A stretch of 64,000 nucleotides of DNA from NCBI GenBank assembly GCA_014607495.2, contig CP053155.1:6014001-6078000 (forward strand). Direction: 5' to 3'. This document shows, in pieces, positions 13,826 to 26,165 of the stretch. Numbering within the stretch: the first letter of the stretch is position 1; every line of letters starts with the position of its first letter. A program made the position numbers and the translations under genes. The notes beneath the pieces were generated by a model. It was given only the letters and a program-made list of their open reading frames with translations, ran no database searches and was not told the origin of the DNA. This DNA is from Carposina sasakii (Eukaryota; Arthropoda; Insecta; Lepidoptera; Carposinidae).

Positions 13826-14103
13826 AGTACATACATACACACATACATACATATATTCACGCCTTTATCCCTTACGGGGTAGGCAAAGCACCAAGGGCCG
13901 ATAGAACCACATGGTGCCACTTCTGACCAATTTTGAGGGTATAGTTGAGATGTACAAGTTCGGTTAGTAGTGACAGGTGGTCAGCCCATCACCTACAAAA
14001 AACCAAGACCCTCTTGTCCCTCTACTGACTTGTACAGTACGCCCGGGAAGAGAAGCAGCTCTAGTATTATATGTTATTTTTTTCACTCCCAGAGCAGCAT
14101 AGA
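13826..14103 (+). repeat. Dispersed repeat C, copy 2
   Basis: Longer than copy 1; ends with tcactcccagagcagcatag. Preceded by a (CATA)n run, also present in the other copies. Confidence 0.7.
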
Positions 14104-14164
14104 AGATCCAGCGGTACTTGCGCCTAATAATGAATAGTGCATACCTCATATTATATTTAACTTT

Positions 14165-14312
14165 ATCTGAGAACTAGCTACCGCCCACAAGTTCATCCGT
14201 ATCCTTATTCCCGTTTCTATGGGAATTTCGGAGAACCATAGAAAAAAAACACCCTCCAAGTTTTAGGTAACTAAGATCAGTCCGTCACTTATTCAGGGCA
14301 AAGCATTATTAT
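14165..14312 (+). repeat. Dispersed repeat D, two copies
   Basis: Shares gggaattt-, aacaccct-caagt-, ctaagatcagt and attcag-caaagcatt blocks with 26010-26165, the sequence into which the LINE at 26.17 kb inserted. Confidence 0.5.
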
Positions 14313-15217
14313 AAGTATAGACTAGAACATTTGTCACCATAAAAAAAGAGACGTGCAATACAAGTCTTGTAAATTTTTTTCCGAAGATGAAAGAGTTAGT
14401 GCAAGTGACCCAACGATTTAATTTATCTAGTTGGTGTCGCCCTCGCAAGGCTTTTATGCAGTTAGTAAAATGCTCGGCCAATCCCACTACTGAAGTTTCT
14501 TGCATTTATGTAACAGTCGAAATCGTGAAAAGCTAACAGTGATAGCAGTACTCGTATAGGTACATAAATGAGCTAAGGCATATTACACGTGTAGGCGAAA
14601 GCAATCGAATCTAGAGTTTAGACACATAGTCAATAAACAAGCTGGTAGGTAGATATGTACATAATTTTTAGGACCGTTCTACTGTATAGCATAATCTAGA
14701 ATTTAGATAAAACATTTCTTATTTCGTACCGATCGTCTAGTATGAGTAGTTTGTCGCAACACGCCGCCGCGCCGCGCCGTGCCGGTTGGGTCCGGGTTTT
14801 ATTGTTTACCATACTTTTTGTAATTTTTCTATTTGTGACCGTCTACGCATACGCATGCTTGTTTCTTTCTACGTGTGTTCCATGATATTGGATAAACTAC
14901 TCAGCCAATAAAAACTATAATGGTAAGCCAGGTACTTGCCTACTTTTATTTATACTAAGTTGCATTAGAGATCTTTCAAAATTCTTTTTTGTATATATTT
15001 TATTTATATTATAATTTATAGATTTTTAGAATTTACTAGCATGGTGTATCAAATCTTTAATCTGCTTTAAGAATAACTCGTCACTGATTATTTACATCTG
15101 TCCCCGCTGTGCTATACATTACTGTGAGATCTTCTTTATGATCCTGCGGTTTTGGTTACCCCATTTCGGGAACACAGCAATGTGTATGTATTCATGAATA
15201 TGATGTATGAATGTAAC

Positions 15218-15471
15218 CATGAACGTATAAAGAACAACGGACGTAATGCTGTCAATGCACAGATTGAAGCACCGAAATGGCGGCGCGTTGTAAGTGCATG
15301 TGTGCGTATTTTTTTGTAGGCGCCGAGCTTACTATGGTTAGTATATGTGGGTAGATAACGCGTCATAACATAACATATCCCTACTCCATGGAATATCGTC
15401 ACCGAGCTAACTATGAATGCCTCACTCTGTGTATTGACAACACTCTGTCCGTTATTCTTTATACGTTCATG
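15218..15471. mobile_element. Fold-back element with ~46-bp imperfect arms
   Basis: catgaacgtataaagaacaa (15218 on) pairs with the segment ending tatacgttcatg (15471). The middle contains a GC-rich block (ggcggcgcg). The 118-codon minus frame at 15136-15492 runs across it by chance. Confidence 0.6.
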
Positions 15472-17159
15472 AATGTAAGAATAACTTTCCAAAGGTTTTT
15501 GAAGTAATCAATTAACCTTAGTATCTAAGCCAGAGTCTACCTATTGATATTTTGAATTTACTCAACTAAATAGAAATCATGTTAGTTGTATAGATAAATA
15601 ATAAATATTCATTGTTGCTTAGAGATTAATATCTGGTTACAATACGCGGCCAGACGTTGGAATTTTCGATTTAGTATAAGGTTGTTGGATTGAACTGCAT
15701 AGTTTAACTTGCTGCGCTAGTTAGAGTTTATTTATGTTATCAGCAGGATAAGCTGGACACATGTACCTAGTATTTAGTTTATCATTTTTATAATAACCCA
15801 AATTGTTGTTAAGACTTAGTGTACCAAAGCTATAAATTAATGTGAAAGTCTCCACACCCAATACAAATAAATTCAATATATTTTTTAAGCATAAACGCAA
15901 TTACTCAAATATAATGGTTTAATATAAAAACTCTACCTATATTATAACTTAACATTGAATGAAAGTGTTTTTTCCAGTTGAATCGCTATGGATATGAATA
16001 TGACAAATGATAAATCTTTCTCCGGTCGAATGTAGTACGCCCACGCACACTACGCGTATTGGACAGTGTGTTGTGTGTCCCCCATCATTCACTGATTAAA
16101 ACGGTCCGAAATAGAGCAACCACATTCCTGGATCATAGAGATTAGAACATGATTACAATAATAATGTGGGTCCGTCCGAACCGAACAGTAACAGAATGTC
16201 ACAAAATAATCTCTACTGTTGGACATATATTCAAACATCTGTGTTATTTTAAAACAAAACAATCAAGATATGGTTGAAAGAAGTTTGCATTGTCTGTGAA
16301 ATGGGAGACATGGAATATTTTCGTCTCAAACGAATGTTTTTTTATATAATTCCATTGGTTCAGATTATGTATGGCGTAAGTAGACCAACCCTTACGACAT
16401 TAGACGCGATACAGAGCAGGTAAAAATCTTTACCCTTCGATTTATTGTATTTGTGTTTAAGGACAGAGTTTACCAATATTATTTTAAAAAGCAGATCGCC
16501 ACTATACCTTGTAGTAGATAACTGAGCAGTAGTGGTTAACTGGAAGAGAATGCTATGCAGCATACAATTTTATGGTGCAATAAATAATTAGATTCATATA
16601 ATCTATCTATTTGTTGAAAAGAGATTTAGTACAAATAATTTTTTGAGTGCAATCATGTAGGTTCTAGATATTTTTGTAGTCACGTATGTTCTACCTTAAA
16701 AATTACTCTGGTTGAGTGAGCTTTTATTCATATTCCTGCATACTTGGTTTGGATTGGATTGATGAATTTTAATTACCTCTAAATAAAACGGTACATAAGA
16801 TAAATACGTATGAAAATTGATGACTTAGTGTAAAAGAACGCAAATTTTAAAAGATAGGAAGTTCGGGCGCAGAGCGTTGTACTCTGAGCTAAAAATAACT
16901 TTAGTTCTTGTTTGAAAGCTCAATAAATACGCAATGGGAAAGTTTGTTAGACAGGTTAGTTTGTTAGGTTGTTCTCTATGATAGATAATGTAATTAGTGC
17001 TTTGAAGTTTTTAGGTATGAGATATGCGAGAAGTTCGCGCCTATGAATAATTTACTTCGTGTAATGTCATGCCATGATGGATATGTAGGTAAATAATAAA
17101 TTTAAGTTAAGTTTGTAAATTAAATTGTTTTGTTGTATATGTCAATATTTCGTCAAGAT

Positions 17160-17700
17160 GGACATAGTGGACCTTAGCGGCCATCAGCTGAGCCCGGGCG
17201 CTGCGGCGAGCACACCGGCTGCGCGTGCGCATCACGCGGCGCCTGCGTGCACTTTATTTATACAGCTCGCTGCTACTTAAACATACTCGTATTATGTGAA
17301 AGCAATAATACTTATCACAGGGATCGCAGGATTATCTAGCCTGAATGTACACCTACAATAACATAGTTAATGTGTCATTTGTTTATCGTATGTCTGAAAT
17401 TGGTATCGTCTAGTGTGGCGAGGGTGTTGCGGCTGCGCGCCTTCATTCGTTCGCTGCGCTGGCGACGGGCGGCCGCGCACTACCGTACTACACCGCGCTC
17501 CGACCTACCCTCGCCGACAAAACATAAACTCTAAAAATAAAGTAATTCATATCACAATAAAAGCCGAACAAAAATAAAACAAAATTATCGCGACACGCCG
17601 ACTTTGTGTGACAAGTTTATCATTTTGTGTCTTCATTATAAATGTTCGTTAGTAAATAGACCGAAACTGTTAAGTGCGAACCGAACTGAAGTAAAGGTGG
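17160..17700 (+). promoter_or_regulatory. Presumed promoter/5' UTR region of the PP1 subunit gene
   Basis: Two GC- and CpG-rich blocks (about 17165-17255 and 17412-17515) stand out from the AT-rich surroundings just upstream of the first coding exon. A TATAAAT word at 17637-17643 lies about 70 bases before the ATG and could be a TATA element, which would give a short leader. Position and base composition support a promoter; the start site itself cannot be read from sequence. Confidence 0.35.
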
Positions 17701-17709
17701 CTGTGATAG

Positions 17710-17799
17710 ATGGAACTGTGTGACGGCAACAACAACAAGCTGATGAAAGCGCCGGAGTTAGAGATGTCGATGGAACAGATGCCTGTGTTGATGGATAAG
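17710..17799 (+). CDS. PP1 glycogen-targeting subunit (PPP1R3/Gbs family), first coding exon
   Basis: Thirty codons beginning MELCDGNNNKLMK and ending ...VLMDK, followed directly by a GT-AG intron donor (gtagga at 17800). A TAG stop sits in frame immediately before the ATG, so translation cannot start further upstream in this exon; the Kozak context is weak at -3 but has G at +4. The exon ends in phase 0, and the large exon at 43607 opens in phase 0 after a good acceptor (ttccag), so joining them gives one 591-residue reading frame. The segment carries no known domain. The pairing of these two exons is inferred from phase, strand and the absence of another candidate; the second exon also has an ATG at its third codon (43613) that could serve a separate isoform. 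GC-rich sequence at 17.16-17.52 kb upstream suggests a promoter. Confidence 0.72.
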
Positions 17800-19800
17800 G
17801 TAGGAACAACTCTTTACATAATGTAAATCCTCACAAAACTAGAAATTACCAATTAAGTAAACAATAATATACAGATAATAAAACTAGAAGTAATGAAAAT
17901 CCAGGAAAACTTAAAGAATTGTGGTAATGTTTAGAAAATTAAGCCGGTAACATAAATTTTAGAACAAACACTAAAGACATTTACTTGTTAAGACTAAACC
18001 CAAAGAGAAACTGAATATTTTAGCAGTATTGTCTCCAGTCATTGTAATGTAAAATACTAAAAGAAACAATTCACCGGTATTTAGTGCCGGCTTCTGACTG
18101 TACAAAACCTAACAATACCTACTGATGCTAATGTCATGCTAAATATTTTAATTGATATAGGATAAGATAAAGTAACAGTTTAATTATAAAATACATATGA
18201 ATGCTGTATCCAGCAAGATAATTATCACAGGGTTAGTTAAAATATTTATAGTGTAAAAGCATTTATAATACATCCATATTCATAAGTTTTGACGTCAAGA
18301 AATATCCGAAAATCTGTCGTTAGGGCCTCAAAATTTAGTTATGGCAAATAAGGTAATTTGTAGTAGGTAGTGTAGTTTATGAATGTAAATATGGACAGAA
18401 AGAAATTTATATATCCAAGAAAGATGTAAGTGCTCTCGTTCCTCATTTTCTAATCCTAGATGTTTCGTTAGGGTCTATTAGAGCTAATAATTATAAAAAA
18501 GAGGTTTCTTGAGAAAAAGCATATCTAGGGTTAATTAGACATCTTGAGACATCATACCCTATTGATGATGCTGTAAATTTTTTTCCTTAGATATTTACTT
18601 ACGAACCTATACATAGATTTCATCTTTTAAAGATAAACGTTGTTGCAAATTATGAAAATACATTGTGGTTTAACTGAAGTATCGGTTTTTATCGGAGTGT
18701 TATGTGAGTAAAACGAAACGAGTGAAGCAATACACCTGCGCTTGCGCATAAGATATTTTAAAAAACAACAAGGGGTCATATAAAGGGGAAAGAAGGTATT
18801 CCAATGACAGTTTTTGATATCATTCTTCTATGTTTCTTCAATTTATTACATAAGGATTATAACGGTAAAAGAATGTTTGAAATTTGGACAGTGGTTTTTG
18901 AGTTTATTTATAAACATAACACACACACAAAAATACAAATCATTCCTCTTTATAATATTAGTGTAGATTACGTATCTTCTCAAGATATGTTTTTTTACGC
19001 TATGCCTAAATACCTAATAGATACTGGTTCTATGGTACATATAGGTACATACATATTATACCATTTATACTCTATCTACATAACACAGAATTTGCATTCT
19101 TGTAACTTGTTGCACACCTCTAGCAGTTCTAGAGTAGATAAAATTTGCATTTAACTGGCACCAATAGAGAGTACGGTACAGTTGGGTTTACATTGTAACA
19201 TTAACTTAACCATCAAAGTTACTTAACTAAACTGAAATCTATTCCGCAAAGAATAAAGCCTAGGATATGGTATCAAACTTAAGTGTTATTTGCTAGTTAT
19301 CTTTTAGCGACGATAGTAACTATATCTTGAGTAAATTATGAGGAGCCAAGTGAGTTATGTCCAGTTATTATGCAGAAGATAAGCTACGACAGAGATAGGG
19401 CGGGTTAAGAGAATTATGTCCCTAGGTATGCAATCTTATTAATAAACCTAGGGTCTTACCGGCTAACTCAACGAGTAGGACAATGGTCTTCGATTAATAA
19501 TGATTTATAGCTTATTGCTAGTTTTATTAGTAATATTTTGTCTTTTAAATAATTAAATGCAATGGTTAACGTTCTATTGTCCAAGGAAGATAGTAATACA
19601 CCTTTGACATAGATCCTGTGGGTAGATCATGCTCGTATAGATATAGACAGGAAATTAAGCTAATTCTCTTGAGCGACGGTAAGAAGTAGGTAAGTTCTAT
19701 CTGATAATTCGATTGATTATATTATCAATGAATTTTAAGTTAAATCATTGAGAAAGTAATGCTAGGTAACTGATAACGAAATATTCGATGTTATCAGATG

Positions 19801-20113
19801 TATATGTCGCAGGCAATTTGTATGATTCGTCTTTATACAAAACGACTAGGCATTTTGAATAGTATGGGTTTTGGAGCGAGACAATTTGGCTTCTAGCAAT
19901 TGGTCTGCTTAATTAATTAGGTTAGGTTATGTTAGATCTGTTAAAATAACAACGCACGAGTCGAGTGAGCGTAGCGAGCATGTCCCTGCAGCGACCGGCG
20001 AAGTGCTATTAGGAATTTTTTCTCTCATACTATTCAAAATGCCTGGCGAGCGTTTATAAACGGACGACGCCGTTTGTATAAAGACGAATCATACAAATTG
20101 CCTGCGACATATA
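19801..20113. mobile_element. Fold-back element with perfect 41-bp terminal inverted repeats
   Basis: 19801-19841 (TATATGTCGCAGGCAATTTG...) is the exact reverse complement of 20073-20113. A second, inner 19-bp perfect pair (19848-19866 with 20026-20044) follows. No protein is encoded. Confidence 0.8.
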
Positions 20114-20189
20114 TACACTTATTTAATCAGTAAACTACACTAACACAAATAACTACTAGCAACTTAATACCATTATCATTATAATCATG

Positions 20190-20240
20190 AATCGTCAGAT
20201 TCGAGGGTCAGCGGAGGGTGTAAGGCGGTGGGGAGAAACA
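20190..20240. repeat. Remnant of the 45-bp-arm fold-back element
   Basis: The stretch gattcgagggtcagcgga and the following ggagggtgtaaggcggtggg resemble the right arm of the element at 54.7 kb. No partner arm is seen. Confidence 0.4.
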
Positions 20241-20734
20241 CTAGTTGTACCTAAATTATATTATTATCATTCTAAATTTAACGTAAAACTAAAGTCATAT
20301 AATTTCACAAATAAACATGACAAACTAGCCCTCTGCCTCTCCCGCCTTTTTATGACAAATCAGAAGTGAACTCTATTCAACCAAAAAAAATTTTTTGAAA
20401 TCCGTTTATAATTGACGGAAATATCGGTGAACATACATAAAATAATTTTTTTAAAACGAAAAACCGACTTCCTCCCTAAACTCGAACTTACTAAAGTAAA
20501 ATTTTACTAAAGGGCAAATATATATTGCGTTAAGCCGTGTACGAAGCTTAGGAGGCATAATATTGTCAGATTTATATGCCAGCAAATGATTAAATAGGCC
20601 ACATGACAAAAGAGAAAAAGGACTAGGCTTCGAAACTTTACGTCTGACAATATGATGATGATGACGATAATGATGACCTCCGACCGATTTCGGTCATGGC
20701 GATCACTTCTACTCCTAGATATTACTAAGTTGGC

Positions 20735-20865
20735 GTTCATGCTGGATCGGAGGCACTTGAGGTGGAATCGATCCAGAGTGCGTATGTGGCGACGGTACAT
20801 GCACCACGCCTCGGAGGAATATAAGAGATTTGGCAGCACAACAGCCATGTACACTCTTATTTAAG
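20735..20865 (-). pseudogene. LINE RT C-terminal fragment
   Basis: The minus strand reads [23 protein letters not shown]..., then [11 protein letters not shown]. This is the segment after the RT domain found in RTE-type LINEs and annotated widely in insects as 'craniofacial development protein 2-like' or RT fragments. Only some 40 codons are recognisable; a GAT-rich run lies nearby at 20652-20680. Confidence 0.6.
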
Positions 20866-21061
20866 CAACATATAATTACACTCCTTCTTCCTGTCCTGTT
20901 CCCAATAATTTGAGGTCGGTGCAATATGTAGGTACTCTTCTTTCATTCATCCCTATTATCCGTCATCTCGTTATTCTCATGTCTACCTCTTCCTCTGTAA
21001 CCATCTTACTTCGGACACGGCTTAACGCAACATACAATTTCACGACTTAATACAATTATCT

Positions 21062-21122
21062 TCATCTTCATAAGCCTATTGCAGTCCACTACTGGACGTA
21101 GGCCTCCCCCTGCCATAGGAGG
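21062..21122 (-). repeat. RTE LINE 3' tail fragment
   Basis: The minus strand carries the cgtccag-agtggactgcaat-ggct core of the tail family, cut short at its 5' side. It lies next to the tandem-unit repeat at 21.17 kb. Confidence 0.6.
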
Positions 21123-21165
21123 ATTTTGTTACTAAAAAGTTCCACTATCTGTTTTTCGACAGCTC

Positions 21166-21650
21166 CATCATCAGACCCTCGTTTCCTTTATATTATGTGT
21201 AGCTGACCAAAATTCTCTATAAAAATCAAAAAACGGTCTACTCGTGCCCTTTATATTTGAGGATATCCCTAGATTCCTTAGAGATTCCATCATCAGATAT
21301 TATGTTTTATATGTAGGTGATCAAAACGCTCAGTAAAAGTATAAAAACAGACTACATGTGCCTACAATATTTGAGGAATGCCCTCGATTTCTCCAAGATC
21401 CCATCATCAGATCCTGATGTGGTGAATATGGGACCAACCTGGAAGTATACCATGACCAACTATAAAAAAAAAAAAAAATCGGTTCATAAACGACGGAGTT
21501 CTGAGGTAACACACATAAAAAATAAAAATAAAAATAAAAAAAAACATACAGACGAATTGATAACCTCTCTTTTTGAAGTCGGTTGAAAAAATATATATTA
21601 TACATACAGACGAATTGAGAACCTCCTCCTTCTTTTGAAGTCACACATCA
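21166..21650 (+). repeat. Tandem-unit repeat E (about 3 x 118 bp plus tail)
   Basis: Units begin catcatcag at 21166, 21288 and 21402. The tail gacgaattga-aacctc is itself doubled (21550s and 21610s). Contains A runs. A known style of Lepidoptera repeat; no gene. Confidence 0.6.
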
Positions 21651-24544
21651 CAGGTGCATCTAAAAGAATATTCAGACTGCTTTTTACCCCGGAATCTTTT
21701 CCAATTGTTTCTGGGGCCTACGCGGGCACAGCTATCAGTTATAAAATTTGGCGCCAGTGGATACCTATTTATATGCTGGTCAGTCATCCCATTACACAAC
21801 TAATCAGCGTGTCGTTGACCTCTCCTGTAAAAATAAACGTGAATAGGTCAATGTAGGAAATTACAGTAACTTAATTGGTGATTATCACGTGGCTTATAAA
21901 TTATAACTTCTGAATTGCTACATTCATTTACGTTACACTGCGATTACAATGTTTACTTGTAATGTCAGTGAATTATGATGTTATATTTCAAAATTAATTT
22001 GTTATATGAGCGATATGTCTTTTTTACACATATAGAATTATTCCTATTACATATTCGTTTGGAATATTACGAATTTATGTTTTGAGGATCCGGCTGACAA
22101 TAGTGTAAAATAAAACAAAATAACCAATATAACTAGGTACTTTCGTCATGATAACGGCTAGGATTTGGTGGAATTCAGGACCATGTTCGTTGGGTTGTAC
22201 TACTGAAAATAATAACCATTTTAAAGAAGTAGTGAGTAGTACCTTTTCTGTCGATTCAAAGAGAAAGTGTGCTATTTAGCTACTAACCTATGCGACATCG
22301 ATTGACAAATTGTAATAAAATAATTCACTCCCAAGTAAACTGGATGTCAAGAGTACTTAACATGCCTTTAAAAAAATTAAGAAGCATACTTCGTAAATAC
22401 CTAGGTTTTCCAAACATATTGCAAAGAGATAATTTCTTCCTTTAATAAATTTCTTGCCCACTTAAACTGTCGTGTGAAAACGATCTTAAATAATTTAGAT
22501 CTACTAAAATATGTTTCTGTTAACCCTATACCGAGCTTATCTCGTAGATAGTAACCAACCCAACCTAACCACGTGATAGTGCACCAGTGTCACAGAGGTG
22601 GCAGATCCCGATCTGCGAACCGTAAATAATGTCATAGATTAATGAATGGTAATGTCAACAGCATCCAGGATGCTTAGAGTTGCACGTGGAGAGCACACGG
22701 CATACACTTGTAAGTATTGTGTTTTAACCGCACTTGTAGAAAATGTGTAAATCTCTTGCTTTTTTTGACATGAACAGAAAGAGACGTCGTGTCTCGTGTG
22801 TAATTCTCGATTTACCTCCATCTCAATTTACTCATTGTTGCAAGTGGGCCTTAAAGAGATTCGCATGGATTTGTTGATATATGATGTTGGTATTTTCGAA
22901 AACAGATACTTAGGTACTCTCTATCTTTTTAGGTACCTAATTGTAATAATCGCATAAATGATAAAAAGGAAAGTACTATAAAGATAAAATATAAAAAGCC
23001 TTGAATTGATAACTTTTGATAACATTTTATGAGTAAGTTCACGTCGATTCTCTTACAAAATGCAATCAACTTAAATCAAGTTTCGTATGCTTATATGGGC
23101 GTATCGTAGTCATTGCTTAATTGAACGCCGCAAGCATATCGATGTAAGGTAAGCCCTTCATTAACATAAGAGTTAAAAATAGGATCTATTATAACAGGTT
23201 CTACTAGTGTAATAAAGATCACTGTTATGGCTGCTGTGCCTTGATTCTATACTTATATGACGATACTGTATGTATCTATATTTAAGTATTAAGGATAGGA
23301 ATGTTTTAGTTGATTATCATTTTATAAAACGTCACTTCCTACTATGTTTTCATATTATCTTTACCATACGAAATTGACGGTATAGTTAATTTGTATACTT
23401 ACCTAAATAAATTACAGAAAAATATACTTACGCAAAAGTTGAAAATCAAAAACAAAATCATTTAACATACAGTATAGAAAAATCATAACAAGTACATTCA
23501 CCTACATAGAATTTTAGCAGAATTAAGGTTAGAAACAGTTACAACAACCGAAGCTTGCGTGACGTGAAATATAAGTCACAGCCACAACCTAGATAACTAA
23601 ATAAAATGAATGCTAATGTAGTTTTCCACCGTCTGCCGAGTGTATGAATGACAGGCGACCCATATAAAATTTTGGGTCACGGTTTTAGTCATTAACACTT
23701 AGTATTCTTTATTGTACACATAAATTTTTATCATAGACAGTATGTAGTAAAAGAAATAGTACAAAAAAGAGACTTCGTTGTAGTTATAAAAGTTCTCGGC
23801 GCTGGTCAAAATCAATTATTCGACATGAAAGCATTATACGAGTATGTACAACTTATTGGTCGATTGTCAACTTTTTTTCTGCGTTTCACTAGATAATATG
23901 CTTTGCAATGTTACTATAGTTTGATATCCTACAATGGAATTAGTTAACAAAATAGACCAATGTCTGTGATTGGTGGATATCATAATGCATCCGTAGCATC
24001 AAAGCATAGCAGATCTTTGGTGGAAAGGCAGCCTGCAGCCTCACATTTTAATCTTTTTTAGTTTGCTTAAAATAATAATTTATTAGTATCTAATGCGTGT
24101 GACCACAATGGTGGTAACTATACCTTTGTAGGTACTTGGGTAAGAGTCGGTAGTAGGTACTTCAATGATTGAGTTTGATTGAAGTTTAACTCTACGATTA
24201 ATGATTAAGGTAAACCTAGCCTATTTTTTGTACTTCGGCCACAACAACCTTATTGCACATAGATAAGATTTGATATTGTTTATTTAATGTGTAATCAATG
24301 AATGTCACGTATGCTCTAGACTACACGTGTATAGTTAGTACTAAAATTATCTTAAGACGCTAATTGTCAAGGTTAATTTGTCTAGGTATACAAACGAATG
24401 TTAGATAGTTATACACAGTAGATATTTGGTTTTAAGTAAACAACAAGAGTTACAAACACTTCTATAAATACAAGGAAAACCGTATGAAACGAAAAATAAG
24501 TTAATAATTATACCTAACTTGTAACTATTATAGGTATATACTTC

Positions 24545-24812
24545 TATGCTGCTCTGGGAGTGAAAAAAAAACGTATAATGCTACAGCTGCTTCTCTTCCC
24601 GGGCATACTGTACAAGTCAGTAGAGGAACAAGAGAGTCGTGGTGTTTTGTAGGCGATGGGCTGAATACCTGTCACTACTAACCGAACTTGTACATCTCAA
24701 CCATACCCTCAAAATGGTCAGAAGTGGCACCATGTGGTTCTATCCGCCCTTGGTGCTCTGCCTACCCCGTAAGGGATAAAGGCGTGATTATATGTATATA
24801 TGTATGTGTATC
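24545..24812 (-). repeat. Dispersed repeat C, copy 3
   Basis: Full-length inverted copy of the family inside the PP1 subunit intron, with the (ATGT)n run at its far end. Confidence 0.7.
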
Positions 24813-24876
24813 TAACTATTACTTACTATGTTTTCAGATAATATAATAATCTAGATACGTAGGCACACATATACCT

Positions 24877-25265
24877 ACAAGATGTTTTTTCGTTGTCACC
24901 CTTAACGAAGGGTACGTACTCTATACATCAAATAAAGTAAGTTTATGCCAAAAAAATGCTGGGAAACGATGTAAATTTTATTGACAATTTTTTTTAAAAT
25001 TTCTTGATTGGGCGAAATTTATAGTTTGCAGTGTTTATTCTAGTTTTTTCATAAACAGATCTTAATTATTTATCGTGAAAAAATCTTGCTACACGCGTCA
25101 ATGTGCATTTATAGAGTAAAACGCAGTCTTTTTACTCAACTTTGGACCCTAATATTTTGGAAACCAGACACTTCCCAGGTATGCCTCCATAGAGAAAAAT
25201 TATCGTGATAATGAGGAGATTCCGTAGTTATCGGGAACGTTGACGACCAAAAATCATCCTGTATA
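24877..25265 (+). mobile_element. ~390-bp MITE family F, copy 1
   Basis: Starts ACAAGATGTTTTTTCG and ends CATCCTGTATA. Internal landmarks shared by all copies are cgaagggtacgta, aataaagtaagtttatgcc, ttggaccctaatattttgg and gaacgttgacgaccaaaaat. Confidence 0.75.
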
Positions 25266-26165
25266 AATCAAATCGACTACATTCCCGTAAATTCCTGTTT
25301 AGTCTACTATAAGCTTGAAAAAGCAATAAGCGTATGTTTAAGTAAAATATTATTTTAATATAAACATAATTTCCTTACAACTCTCGAAATAATATAGAAG
25401 TAATCGATCAAAATAGCGTATGCATTCATAGCTGTAAATTTGCAAACAGGCCTGCCCATTGACGCACATGTCCAGGAAATCGGGCATAAAAAGTAACAAA
25501 CATAAATACATTACTTTCTACGCAAATGCGCCAGGATGACGACAAAATAAATCTAACATTAGTCACGGCTACGATAGAGAACAAACAAATTTAACATTGA
25601 AACAGCACAGTTATGTGAAGACTTTCAGGAAAATATATAACAAAATAATTTTCAAGCGAAGTACTTATAGAATTGTCAAAAATGCAAACACAAAGGCAGG
25701 CCAATCTTCGAGAAAAGAATCTCTTTCTCTCTTTAATTAGGCCATCAACTTACACTACATTAAGTTACCTATGTACCTATAGGTATGCATTAATATAAAA
25801 ATACCAACTATAATTAATTACCTACCTCACTAGGTAAACAAGGTTAAATAAATTAGAGGACGTTACTACAGCTAGGCGTCATCGGAATAATAAGCTTTAA
25901 CAACTAGACTAGACACATTACTAATTAAGTATTAAATACTAAGTGTTTCATTAATTACATTAATAGTAAAACTTGCACGCCAACAACTTCGTCCTTGTAA
26001 AGTTTAGAATTTCCGTTCTCCCAAATTCCCGTTTGGGATTTCAAGAAATCCTTCCTTATCGGATGCCTACCTACATCATACAAAGAACACACCCTTCAAG
26101 TCTCTAAGATCAGTGGTTCAGGCTATGCGTTGATCCCTCAGTCATTCAAGACAAAGCATTTTCAC

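Larger units (their letters stand above)
11473..17157. other. Intergenic DNA upstream of the PP1 subunit gene
   Basis: Apart from the repeats listed (C at 13.8 kb, D at 14.2 kb, B at 15.1 kb, fold-back at 15.2 kb) and a GC cluster at 14758-14800, I see only AT-rich sequence. Three insect-telomere-like CCTAA units occur at 13077-13091. Confidence 0.4.

Noticed and set aside
15136..15492. 118-codon minus-strand ORF
   Set aside because: Runs through a fold-back element and a piece of repeat B.
18804..19154. 116-codon ORF with many Ile/Tyr/Phe
   Set aside because: AT-rich chance frame inside an intron; about the length expected by chance in this much AT-rich sequence; no domain or splice support.
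20652..20924. Overlapping 69-70-codon frames
   Set aside because: Shadow frames of the LINE RT fragment on the minus strand.
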